Shown one piece after another: positions 40,925-48,599 of a stretch of 64,000 bases of DNA; the stretch's first letter is position 1; each line of letters begins with the position of its first letter. The position numbers were made by a program, and so were the translations under genes. The DNA lies in contig NZ_CP096276.1 of the NCBI RefSeq assembly GCF_024662235.1, forward strand, positions 3,720,001-3,784,000, read 5' to 3'. Source of the stretch: Pimelobacter simplex (lineage in GTDB: Bacteria > Actinomycetota > Actinomycetes > Propionibacteriales > Nocardioidaceae). The notes beneath the pieces are model-generated. The model saw only the letters and a program-made list of their open reading frames with translations, was not told the origin of the DNA and did not search any database.

Positions 40925-41409
40925 GCGGCGAGGAGGCGGTCGACGACGGGGCGGGCCCGGCCGAGCCAGTCGGCGTAGGCCGCGGGATCGTCGTGCGCCC
41001 GGTCGAGGACGTACAGCCCACCCGCCGGTACGACGGCGCCCAGGTGCGTCAGCAGCGGCGCCAGCCCGAGCTCGGGCGCGAGCGCGTGGGCCGGTCCCGC
41101 CCCGAGCATGAGCGGGACGGCGACCCCGCCGAGCTGCCCGACCGCGAACCGGTCGAGGAACAGCTTGAGCAGCCCCGTGTACGTCGCCTTGTAGGTCGGG
41201 CACGCGACGACGACCAGCCGCGCCCGCCCCACCTGCGCGACGAGGTCGTCGACGGCCGGGTCGGTCCAGTCGATCAGCGCGGCGCCGAGGGTGGCCAGGT
41301 CGACGACGAGGTCCGGCTCGGCACCGACGAGCTCGCGGTGCAGGTGGAGTGCCGCGGACAGCGTGCGGCTCGCTGCCTTGGGGTTGCCGACCAGGACCGC
41401 GGTGCTCAT
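40921..41409 (-). CDS. NADPH-dependent FMN reductase (SsuE/MsuE-like)
   Basis: A 162-residue flavodoxin-like reductase: 'AVLVGNPKAASRTLSAALHLH' (phosphate-binding loop), 'VVVACPTYKATYTGLLKLFLDRF' and 'VPLMLGAGPAHA', as in SsuE/MsuE. It supplies FMNH2 to the two-component monooxygenases encoded next to it. It is ATGA-coupled to the SsuD-like gene upstream and to the MFS gene downstream. Confidence 0.88.
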   Translation of the reverse strand: MSTAVLVGNPKAASRTLSAALHLHRELVGAEPDLVVDLATLGAALIDWTDPAVDDLVAQVGRARLVVVACPTYKATYTGLLKLFLDRFAVGQLGGVAVPLMLGAGPAHALAPELGLAPLLTHLGAVVPAGGLYVLDRAHDDPAAYADWLGRARPVVDRLLAA

Positions 41410-42566
41410 CGCCCGACGGCCCCGAACGGCACGGAGGCGCTGACCCGGCGGCGCGGGCCGTCGTACTTCCACAGGCCGCGGTCGGCGAGGATCGGCAGCA
41501 CGCCCTCGCCGAACCAGTAGGCGCCCTCGAGGTGCGGGTAGGCCGAGAGCACGAACTCGGAGAGGCCGAGGTCGGCGTACTCGGCGATCCGGTCGGCGAC
41601 CTGTTCGTGGCTGCCGACGAGCGCGGTGCCGGCCCCGCCGCGGACCAGGCCGACGCCGGCCCAGACGTTGGGGTAGATCTCCAGGTCGGCGGTGCTGCCG
41701 CTGTGCAGGTCGAGCATCCGGCGCTGGCCCTCGGACTCGCTGCGGCGCAGGCCCTCCTGGACCTTCGCGATCGCGGCGGGGTCGATCCCGGCGAGCAGCC
41801 GGTCGGCCTCGGCCCAGGCCTCCTCGGCGGTGTCACGGGTGATGACGTGCATCCGGATGCCGAACCGGATCGGGCGGGCGTCGAGGTCGCGGCCGCTCTC
41901 GGCGGCGAGCCTGCGGACCCACGCGATCTTCTCGGCCACGGCCTGCGGCGGCTCGCCCCAGGTCAGGTAGACGTCGGCGTGCTCGGCGGCGACGAGGCCG
42001 GCCGCGGGCGAGGAGCCGCCGAAGTAGATGTCCGGCACCGGGTCGGGGATCTGGCCGAGCTTGGCGGCCTCGACCGAGAGGTGCTTGCCGGTGAAGTCGA
42101 CGGTCTCGCCGGTCCAGAGGCGGCGCACGATCTCGAGGAACTCCCCGCAGCGCTCGTAGCGCTCGTCCTTGTCGAGGAAGTCGCCGAACATCCGCTGCTC
42201 GTGGCTCTCGCCGCCGGTGACGACGTTGAGCAGGAGCCGTCCGTCGGAGAGGTTCTGGAAGGTCGCCGCCATCTGCGCGGCGAGGTAGGGCGCGACGATG
42301 CCGGGCCGGAACGCGACGAGGAACTTCAGCCGCTCGCTGGTCTGGCTGAGCATCGCGGTGGTCAGCCAGGCGTCCTCGCACCACGCGCCGGTCGGGGTGA
42401 GCGCCGCCTCGAAGCCGTTGTCCTCGGCCGCCCGGGCGACCTGGGTCAGGTACGCCACGTCCGCAGGACGCCCGGCCTGGCCGGGGTTGACGCCGTGACC
42501 GCCGCCGACGACGTGCCGGCCGTCGCCACCGTTGGTGGGCAGGAACCAGTGGAACTTCAGGGACAT
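41406..42566 (-). CDS. ssuD: FMNH2-dependent alkanesulfonate monooxygenase (SsuD-like)
   Basis: A 386-residue luciferase-like (TIM-barrel) monooxygenase: 'KFHWFLPTNGGDGRHVVGG' at the N-terminus, 'NGFEAALTPTGAWCEDAW', 'LLNVVTGGESHEQRMFGDFLDKDERYER' and 'IYFGGSSPAAGLVAAEHADVYLTWGEPP', characteristic of SsuD/MsuD. It cleaves the C-S bond of alkanesulfonates to aldehyde and sulfite. Chain-length preference (SsuD versus MsuD) cannot be told. It has its own ATG 12 bp after the SfnB-like gene stop and is part of the desulfurisation operon. Confidence 0.9.
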   Translation of the reverse strand: MSLKFHWFLPTNGGDGRHVVGGGHGVNPGQAGRPADVAYLTQVARAAEDNGFEAALTPTGAWCEDAWLTTAMLSQTSERLKFLVAFRPGIVAPYLAAQMAATFQNLSDGRLLLNVVTGGESHEQRMFGDFLDKDERYERCGEFLEIVRRLWTGETVDFTGKHLSVEAAKLGQIPDPVPDIYFGGSSPAAGLVAAEHADVYLTWGEPPQAVAEKIAWVRRLAAESGRDLDARPIRFGIRMHVITRDTAEEAWAEADRLLAGIDPAAIAKVQEGLRRSESEGQRRMLDLHSGSTADLEIYPNVWAGVGLVRGGAGTALVGSHEQVADRIAEYADLGLSEFVLSAYPHLEGAYWFGEGVLPILADRGLWKYDGPRRRVSASVPFGAVGR

Positions 42567-42578
42567 GCGCTCTACTTC

Positions 42579-43799
42579 CTAGATCTGGCCGTGGTTGGGC
42601 GGCAGGGTGCCGTCGATGGCGTGCCGGCCGAGGTGGTGGACCTTCCACGCCGCCGGGTCGTGCAGGGTGTGGGTACGGGCGTTGCGCCAGTGCCGGTCGA
42701 GGTCGAGCGAGGCGATGGCCGAACGGGTGCCGGCGACCTCGAAGAGGCGGCTGCCCGCGTCGACCGCGGCGGCGGTGGTCGAGGCCCGGGCCGCGGCGAC
42801 GGCGAGGCTGGCCTCGGCGGCGCTCTGCGCGGTGAGCCGGGCGCGGGCCCGGTCGACGGCGCGACCGGCCTCGGCGACGAGTGCCTCGGCGGCCCGGACC
42901 TGGAGCTCGACCTCGCCGAACGCCTGGACGACGAGCGGGTCGTCGGCCGCGCGCTCGGTGCCGTAGTGCGCCATGGCGTCGGGGTAGGGCCGGCTCTTGG
43001 TGGTCACGAACGTCCCCGCCTCCCGTACGGCGGCGCGCGCGATGCCGGCATCGATCGCGGCGTGGAGCAGCTGGGCGAAGGCGCCGTACACCTGGGGGCG
43101 CTCGAAGGTCAGGTGGTACGGCATCACCCGGTCACCGGCGACCCGGACCCGGCGCAGCCGGACCGTGCCGCTGGCGGTCACCCGCTGGCCGAGGCCGTCC
43201 CAGTCGTCGACGACGGCGACGCCGTCGGCGTCCCGCTCGACCCAGGCGACGTGGAGCGGGCCGTCGTCGTCCAGGTGCGCCAGGACGGGGATCCAGTGCG
43301 CGAAGAGGGCACCGGTGGCGTACCCCTTGTCGCCCTCCAGCAGCCAGTCGCCGCGGCGCTCCGGGTCGGGGCGCAGCGTGGTCGCGTGGTCGCGGACGTG
43401 GCGGCTGCGGATCTCGGACTGCGCGTTGCCGAAGCGCTTGCCGGCCAGGACCTCGCCGAGCAGGTGCTCCTGCAGCGAGGGACTCCCCTGCTCGACCAGC
43501 GCGGCGACGTAGACGAAGTGGCTGTGCGGGATCTGCGCGAGGTTCGGGTCGCCGGTCGCGATGAGCCGCACCACCTCCGCCAGCACCTCGGCCCCGAGAC
43601 CCGCGCCGCCGTGCGCGACCGGCACGGTGATGGCGAGCAGGCCGGACGCCGAGAGCTCCTCGACCTCCGCGACCGGGAGGATCCGCTCCCGGTCGCGGAC
43701 GGCGGCGCCCCGGGCGAAGCGCGCGGCCAGGTCGGTGGCCGTCGCGATCGCCGAGTCGGCGGTGTGCCCGGTGCGGTGGGTGGGTGCGGCGATCGTCAT
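42579..43799 (-). CDS. sfnB: SfnB-family sulfur-acquisition oxidoreductase (acyl-CoA dehydrogenase fold)
   Basis: A 406-residue acyl-CoA-dehydrogenase-fold flavoprotein: 'LLAITVPVAHGGAGLG', 'LAQIPHSHFVYVAALVEQGS', 'RFGNAQSEI' and 'LEGDKGYATGALFAHWIPV', with C-terminal 'DRHWRNARTHTLHDPAAWKVHHLGRHAIDG'. It matches SfnB, encoded with dimethylsulfone monooxygenase in pseudomonads; members use FMNH2 and O2 like DszC. ATGA overlap with the SfnG-like gene shows coupling. The exact reaction is uncertain even in the literature. Confidence 0.83.
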   Translation of the reverse strand: MTIAAPTHRTGHTADSAIATATDLAARFARGAAVRDRERILPVAEVEELSASGLLAITVPVAHGGAGLGAEVLAEVVRLIATGDPNLAQIPHSHFVYVAALVEQGSPSLQEHLLGEVLAGKRFGNAQSEIRSRHVRDHATTLRPDPERRGDWLLEGDKGYATGALFAHWIPVLAHLDDDGPLHVAWVERDADGVAVVDDWDGLGQRVTASGTVRLRRVRVAGDRVMPYHLTFERPQVYGAFAQLLHAAIDAGIARAAVREAGTFVTTKSRPYPDAMAHYGTERAADDPLVVQAFGEVELQVRAAEALVAEAGRAVDRARARLTAQSAAEASLAVAAARASTTAAAVDAGSRLFEVAGTRSAIASLDLDRHWRNARTHTLHDPAAWKVHHLGRHAIDGTLPPNHGQI

Positions 43800-44923
43800 C
43801 CGACGCGCTCCAGCTCGGCCGCCTCCAGCTCGCGCACCAGGGGCAGCACCTCGCGGCCGAAGTACTCGACGTCCTCGAGGTAGTGCAGGAAGCCCAGCAG
43901 GAACAGGTTCACGCCGCGCTTCTTGTACTCGATCATCCGGGTGGCGATCTGCTCGGGCGTGCCGATCAGGCCGGTCCGGAAGCCGTCGTTGTACTGCACG
44001 AGGTCGGCGAACTCGGAGTCCTGCCACATGCCCTTCTTGTCGCCGGTCGACTGACCGGCCTGCTTGACCGCGGCGCCGAAGCCCTCGACCGCCTCGCGGT
44101 CGGCCTTGTCGACGATCTCGCGCAGCACGTCGCGGGCCTCGGCCTCGGTGTCGCGGCCGATGAAGAAGCCGTTGAGCCCGAACTTCACCGTGCGCCCGTG
44201 CACGGTCGCGACGTCGGTGACGTCCTGGATCTGCTCGGAGATGCCCTCGGGGGTGTTGCCGTTGGCGAAGTACCAGTCGGAGACCCGGCCGGCCATGCCG
44301 CGGGCGTCCGTGGAGTTGCCGCCCTGGAAGATCTCCGGGTGCGGGCGGCCCTCGACGGCGACCGGCTTGGGCTTGAGGTCGAAGTCGTGGAGCCGGTAGA
44401 AGTCGCCGTTGAGCTCGGCCTGCTCGGAGGTCCAGATCTCGCGGACGTAGCGGATGAACTCCTCGGCCCGGCGGTAGCGCTCGCCGTGCTCGAGCCACGG
44501 CTCGCCGAGCTTGGTGAACTCGTCCTTGAACCAGCCGCTGACGACGTTGACGGCGGCCCGGCCGCCGGAGATCTGGTCGGCCGTGGCGAGCAGCTTGGCG
44601 AGCACTCCGGGCTGCCACAGGCCGGGGTGCACCGCGGCGATCACCTTGAGCCGCTCGGTCGCGAGCAGCAGCGCGAGGCTGAAGCTCGTCGACTCGTGCT
44701 GGTACGCCGCGCCGTACGACGCGATGTAGCGCACCTGCGTGAGGGCGTACTCGAAGCCGTTGTTCTCGGCGAGACGGGCGAGCCGGACGTTGTAGTCATA
44801 GCTCCAGTCGGTGCGCTGCTCGATCTTGCTCACCACGAGTCCCCCGCTGACGTTGGGCACCCAGTAGGCGAACTTGAGCGGTTCGGCGAAGGCCTCGATG
44901 TCGAAGGGCTGCTGGTCGGTCAT
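43796..44923 (-). CDS. sfnG: dimethylsulfone monooxygenase (SfnG-like)
   Basis: A 375-residue luciferase-like monooxygenase whose N-terminus 'EPLKFAYWVPNVSGGLVVSKIEQRTDWS' and segment 'VHPGLWQPGVLAKLLATADQISGGRAAVNVVSGWFKDEF' are close to SfnG, which converts dimethylsulfone to methanesulfinate using FMNH2. The start is ATG 44923 with GGAGA 6 nt upstream; in-frame ATG 44956 lies further up without a ribosome-binding site. It is first in the SfnG-SfnB-SsuD-FMN reductase-MFS operon. Its promoter region (44924-44975) contains TAGAC repeats and CGACTTA, related to the sulfur-type element seen elsewhere in the window. Confidence 0.88.
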   Translation of the reverse strand: MTDQQPFDIEAFAEPLKFAYWVPNVSGGLVVSKIEQRTDWSYDYNVRLARLAENNGFEYALTQVRYIASYGAAYQHESTSFSLALLLATERLKVIAAVHPGLWQPGVLAKLLATADQISGGRAAVNVVSGWFKDEFTKLGEPWLEHGERYRRAEEFIRYVREIWTSEQAELNGDFYRLHDFDLKPKPVAVEGRPHPEIFQGGNSTDARGMAGRVSDWYFANGNTPEGISEQIQDVTDVATVHGRTVKFGLNGFFIGRDTEAEARDVLREIVDKADREAVEGFGAAVKQAGQSTGDKKGMWQDSEFADLVQYNDGFRTGLIGTPEQIATRMIEYKKRGVNLFLLGFLHYLEDVEYFGREVLPLVRELEAAELERVG

Positions 44924-44993
44924 GGCTGTCTCCGGTGGATAAGTCGAGTAGTTCAATAGACATTAGCGGATAGACGCGGGCACGCAAGACGGA

Positions 44994-45029
44994 GCGGGGC
45001 CGCCGGTCCCGTGGAACCGACGACCCCGC
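44994..45029. terminator. strong hairpin between sfnG promoter and the DszC-like gene
   Basis: Stem 44994-45007 with 45016-45029 (12 of 14 pairs; GCGGGG.../...CCCCGC) and 8-nt loop CCCGTGGA, 15 bp after the stop of the minus-strand gene ending at 45045. No T-run is present. It probably terminates the upstream DszC-like unit before the sfnG promoter. Confidence 0.6.
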
Positions 45030-45044
45030 GATAGGCAGGACCTC

Positions 45045-46268
45045 TCACCCTGCGCTCGCGCCCGCCTCCGCGCCGGGGCGCGCGGTGCGGCCGATCGCCC
45101 AGGCGTACGGCGGCGGGGTGCCGTTGACGAGGTGCCCGCCGACCACGCGGGCCTTGAGGATCCGCGGGTTGTGCGAGGCCACCGTGCGCGCGTTGCGCCA
45201 GTGCCGGTCCAGGCCGGTCGAGCGCGCGGTGCCCGAGGCGCCGAGGGTGTCGAACAGCGCCGAGGTCAGCCCGAGCACCAGGTCGGTGACCACGACCTGC
45301 GCCTGGGAGGACTCGATCTCGGCGGCCTCGTTGGCCGCTGCCACCCGCTCCGGCTCGCCGGACGCGACCGGCGCCAGGTCGGCGACGGCCTGCACGGCAC
45401 CGGCGACCCGGAGCGTGGCCGCCTCGGCGGCGTACACGGCGGCGGAGGCCTCGCCGATCCGGGCCAGCACCTGCGGGTCGTCGCGCACCCGCGCGGCGTT
45501 GGCGTGGGAGTAGTTGCGCTCCCGCTCGCGCACCCGGGTGGCGAAGTCGTGCAGCGCCGCCTTGCCGATGCCGGTCAGCACGGCGAGCAGGTTGAGCTGG
45601 TAGAGCGCGGTCTGGAACGGGAAGCGCTCCCCGAAGGCCAGCACGTGCTCGGCCGGCACCGGCGCGGCGGCGAAGGTCGTCGTCCCGCTGCCGGAGCCGC
45701 GCTGGCCGAAGCCGTCCCAGTCGTCGGAGACGGTGACCTCGGGGTCGCGGGTGTCGACGAGCGCGATCGCGAAGTCCGGCTCGTGACCGGGGCGCTCGCG
45801 GCGCACGTAGACGTCGGCCCACTCGGCGTAGATCGTGCCGGTCGTGTAGAACTTGCTGCCGCTGAGCAGGTAGCTCCCGTCGCGCTGCCCGGTCAGCACG
45901 GTCTGCTGGGTGTCGATCGCCGTCGCGCCGACCTCGGACCAGGCGTTGCCGGCGATCTCGCCGGCCGCGAACCGCTCGAACCACACCCGCTGGTCGGCGC
46001 CCTGCGCGTGCTGCCAGAGCCGGTCCTCGACCAGCGCGGCGTGCCCGCGCAGGGCCTGGGGCAGGTTGCTGTCTGCGGCCGCGAGGTCGATCCAGAGCTG
46101 CGTGAGCTCGGGTATCGAGGCCCCGCGGCCGCCGTACTGGGTCGGGACGCGGAGCGCCCCGAAGCCGGCCTCCTTGAGCCGGCGCACCTCCTGGTCGGGC
46201 AGGACGTCGTCCAGCTCGCGCTGGAGCGCGCCGGCGCCGATCTCGGCGAAGAGCTCAGAGAAGGTCAT
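45045..46268 (-). CDS. DszC-like FMNH2-dependent monooxygenase (acyl-CoA dehydrogenase fold), second of two
   Basis: A 407-residue acyl-CoA-dehydrogenase-fold flavoprotein: 'FGALRVPTQYGGRGASIPELTQLWIDLAAADSNLPQALRGH', 'AGNAWSEVGA', 'LLSGSKFYTTGTIYAEWADVYVRRE' and the family end 'DRHWRNARTVASHNPRILKARVVGGHLVNG'. This is the DszC/SfnB type, using reduced flavin from a separate reductase. It starts 10 bp after its paralogue's stop. Within a sulfur cluster it probably attacks an organosulfur (sulfide, sulfoxide or thiophene-like) substrate; identity unknown. Confidence 0.82.
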   Translation of the reverse strand: MTFSELFAEIGAGALQRELDDVLPDQEVRRLKEAGFGALRVPTQYGGRGASIPELTQLWIDLAAADSNLPQALRGHAALVEDRLWQHAQGADQRVWFERFAAGEIAGNAWSEVGATAIDTQQTVLTGQRDGSYLLSGSKFYTTGTIYAEWADVYVRRERPGHEPDFAIALVDTRDPEVTVSDDWDGFGQRGSGSGTTTFAAAPVPAEHVLAFGERFPFQTALYQLNLLAVLTGIGKAALHDFATRVRERERNYSHANAARVRDDPQVLARIGEASAAVYAAEAATLRVAGAVQAVADLAPVASGEPERVAAANEAAEIESSQAQVVVTDLVLGLTSALFDTLGASGTARSTGLDRHWRNARTVASHNPRILKARVVGGHLVNGTPPPYAWAIGRTARPGAEAGASAG

Positions 46269-46278
46269 CGCGGGCCCC

Positions 46279-47529
46279 TCACGTGTACCAGGACGGCGCG
46301 GGCAGCTCGCCGAGCAGCGCGTAGCGGCCCACCTCGGCCCGCTTGTGCGCGATCGGGTCGTGCAGGCTGTGCGTGCGCAGGTTGCGCCAGTGGATGTCGA
46401 GGCCGACGCTGCTCGCGGTGGCGCGGGCGCCGGTGACGTCGTACACCCGGGTGGCGACCTCGAGCCCGACGTCGATGGCGACCTGCTTGGCCGCGGCGAT
46501 GACGACCTCGGCCTCGCCGCGCTCCTGCGGGGTGACCGTGTCGGCGTGCGCGTTGATCGCCTCGATCAGGGTGGCGGCGCGCTCGGCGAGCGCCTCGGCG
46601 GCCCAGAGCTTGGCGCGCAGGTCGCCGTAGGTCTCCAGGATGTAGAACTCCTGGCTCGCCGACTCCTTGACGTCGGGCGTGTAGGGCCAGGGTCGCGTCC
46701 GGTCCCGCGTGTACGTCGCCGCGGTGGCCAGCGCGCCCTCGGCGATGCCGAGGTAGAGGTTGACGAAGATCAGCTGGATGAGCGGCACGTTGAGGGTGTT
46801 GTAGACCCGCGGCCGGAACTCCCAGCCGGCGTCCGTGCGCACGTAGCCGGCCGCCGCCTCCCACGGCACCCGCACGCCGTCGATGACGACGCCGCCGCTC
46901 TCGGTGAGCCGCTGGCCCAGCGTGTCCCAGTCGCCCTTGAACCGGATCGCCGGCTGGTCGGTCGGGACGATGGCGAAGACGTGCCGGTCGGTGCCCTCGA
47001 TGACACCTTCGAGCACGGTGACGTCGGAGACGCGGCCGCCGGTCGAGAACGACTTCTCGCCCCGGAACACGAGCGTCTCGCCCTCGTCGGCGATGACCAG
47101 GTCGGCGTCACGCGGGTTGACCGCGCCGCCGAAGAACCACTGCTCGCGGGTGGCCTGCTCCTCGACCACGGCGATCTGCTCGGGGGTGCCGACCAGGCGG
47201 ACCGCCCAGAACCACAGGTAGTGGTAGCCGAGCAGCTGCCCGATCGACCCGTCGCCGGCACTGACCGCGCGGATCACGCGCAGCGCCGTCGTCCAGTCCT
47301 GGCCGGCGCCGCCGTGCTCGACCGGGCCGAGCAGGGTGACCAGGCCGGACTCCTTGAGCAGCCGCACCTCCCCCGTCGGTACGGCGAGCGCCCGGTCCCG
47401 CGCGACGGCGTCCGCCGCGAGCGTGGTCGCCACCTGCCGGGCGCGGTCGAGCCAGCCGTCGGGCGTGGTGGGGCGGTCGGTCCACCCGCCGGCGGCGGTG
47501 CCGGCCGGGACGGTGAGATCAGCGGTCAT
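46279..47529 (-). CDS. DszC-like FMNH2-dependent monooxygenase (acyl-CoA dehydrogenase fold), first of two
   Basis: A 416-residue paralogue of the next gene: 'LKESGLVTLLGPVEHGGAGQDWTTALRVIRAVSAGDGSIGQLLGYHYLWFW', 'FRGEKSFSTGGRVSDVTVLEGV', 'GDWDTLGQRLTESGGVVIDGVRVP' and 'GLDIHWRNLRTHSLHDPIAHKRAEVGRYALLG'. It resembles DszC-type dibenzothiophene monooxygenases more than the neighbouring SfnB does. It is first in the two-gene unit and divergent from the LysR gene (133 bp between), whose product presumably controls it. Confidence 0.83.
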   Translation of the reverse strand: MTADLTVPAGTAAGGWTDRPTTPDGWLDRARQVATTLAADAVARDRALAVPTGEVRLLKESGLVTLLGPVEHGGAGQDWTTALRVIRAVSAGDGSIGQLLGYHYLWFWAVRLVGTPEQIAVVEEQATREQWFFGGAVNPRDADLVIADEGETLVFRGEKSFSTGGRVSDVTVLEGVIEGTDRHVFAIVPTDQPAIRFKGDWDTLGQRLTESGGVVIDGVRVPWEAAAGYVRTDAGWEFRPRVYNTLNVPLIQLIFVNLYLGIAEGALATAATYTRDRTRPWPYTPDVKESASQEFYILETYGDLRAKLWAAEALAERAATLIEAINAHADTVTPQERGEAEVVIAAAKQVAIDVGLEVATRVYDVTGARATASSVGLDIHWRNLRTHSLHDPIAHKRAEVGRYALLGELPAPSWYT

Positions 47530-47581
47530 GAGAGGGCTCCTGAGACGAGGGGGTCGGGTGAGCGGGTCCGTGTTACTGTTT

Positions 47582-47603
47582 GTCTACAGACTTACTGCAC
47601 TAT
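47582..47603 (+). promoter_or_regulatory. sulfur-type element and -10 box upstream of the LysR gene
   Basis: GTCTACAGACTTA (47582-47594), 3 nt, then CACTAT (47598-47603). The 22-bp block is identical at 18 positions to the promoter of the poly-cysteine leader operon on the minus strand at 32750-32729. GTCTACAGAC is itself an imperfect palindrome centred in the LysR/DszC-like intergenic region. Confidence 0.65.
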
Positions 47604-47662
47604 TGGTCGTCTTCAAGGGCCCCGGCCCACGGCGTCACCGATGGACGTGAAAGGGAGCACCG

Positions 47663-48580
47663 ATGCGGATCGAACAGCTGGAGTACCTCGCCGCCGTCAC
47701 CCAGCACGGATCGCTGCGACGGGCGAGCGAGAAGCTCCACCTCTCCCAGCCCGCGCTGAGCGAGGCCCTCACCAAGCTCGAGCGCGAGCTGCGGGTCACC
47801 CTCCTCGACCGGCGGCGCTCCGGTGCCCGGATCAGCCGGGAGGGTCGCGAGCTGCTCCCCTACATGGTCGAGGTGCTCGCCGCCGTCGACCGGCTCAAGA
47901 TCGCGGCCGGCGACCAGCGCACCGACACCCGGGTGATCCGGGTCGGCACGGTGCACGCGGCGACCTCGACCCTGCTGGTCCCCGCGGTCCGCTCGTTCCA
48001 GGAGCGCCACCCCGGCACCACCGTCGAGGTGCTCACGCTCCAGCAGGCGCAGATCGACGAGGCGCTCGCCGAGGGCACCCTCGACCTGGGCCTGGTCAAC
48101 GTCCTCGACGGCGACGACCCGCCGATCGGGCTCGACGGGATCGACCTGCTGCACGGCCGGCCGGTCGCCGTACTGCCGGCGGGGCACCCGCTCACCGCGC
48201 GCCCCCAGGTCACCCTGGACGAGCTGCGCCAGGAGCGCTTCGTGATGATGCGCGCCGGCTACGTCATGCACCGCTTCGTGCACCGCGCCTTCGGGCCCGA
48301 GGTGCCGCCGGCCGCGCACAGCACCGACGGTGCCGAGATGGGCAAGGCACTCGTCGCCGAGGGCGTCGGCGTCACGGTGCTGCCTGACTACTCGGTGCTC
48401 GGCGACCCGCTGCACCGCGTCGGCATGATCGAGGCGCGCCCCATCGCCGGCGACAACACGTTCGTCACCCTGCAGCTGCGCCAGCGCAAGACGCTCCAGC
48501 AGCCGCTCCCCGTGCGCGAGCTGCAGAACGCGCTCGCCGCCCGGGCCGCCGAGTACCGAGCGAGCCGGGCGGCGTCCTGA
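47663..48580 (+). CDS. LysR-family transcriptional regulator
   Basis: A 305-residue LysR protein. The winged HTH occupies about 1-60 ('MRIEQLEYLAAVTQHGSLRRASEKLHLSQPALSEALTKLERELRVTLLDRRRSG'); the co-inducer domain is at about 90-290. AAAGGGAG before the ATG is a good ribosome-binding site. It is divergent from the DszC-like genes, so it is the likely activator of the sulfone/sulfonate cluster. It is convergent with the Ig-repeat gene (20 bp apart). Confidence 0.92.
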   Translation: MRIEQLEYLAAVTQHGSLRRASEKLHLSQPALSEALTKLERELRVTLLDRRRSGARISREGRELLPYMVEVLAAVDRLKIAAGDQRTDTRVIRVGTVHAATSTLLVPAVRSFQERHPGTTVEVLTLQQAQIDEALAEGTLDLGLVNVLDGDDPPIGLDGIDLLHGRPVAVLPAGHPLTARPQVTLDELRQERFVMMRAGYVMHRFVHRAFGPEVPPAAHSTDGAEMGKALVAEGVGVTVLPDYSVLGDPLHRVGMIEARPIAGDNTFVTLQLRQRKTLQQPLPVRELQNALAARAAEYRASRAAS

Positions 48581-48599
48581 CGCCGGGTGGGGGCGAGGG

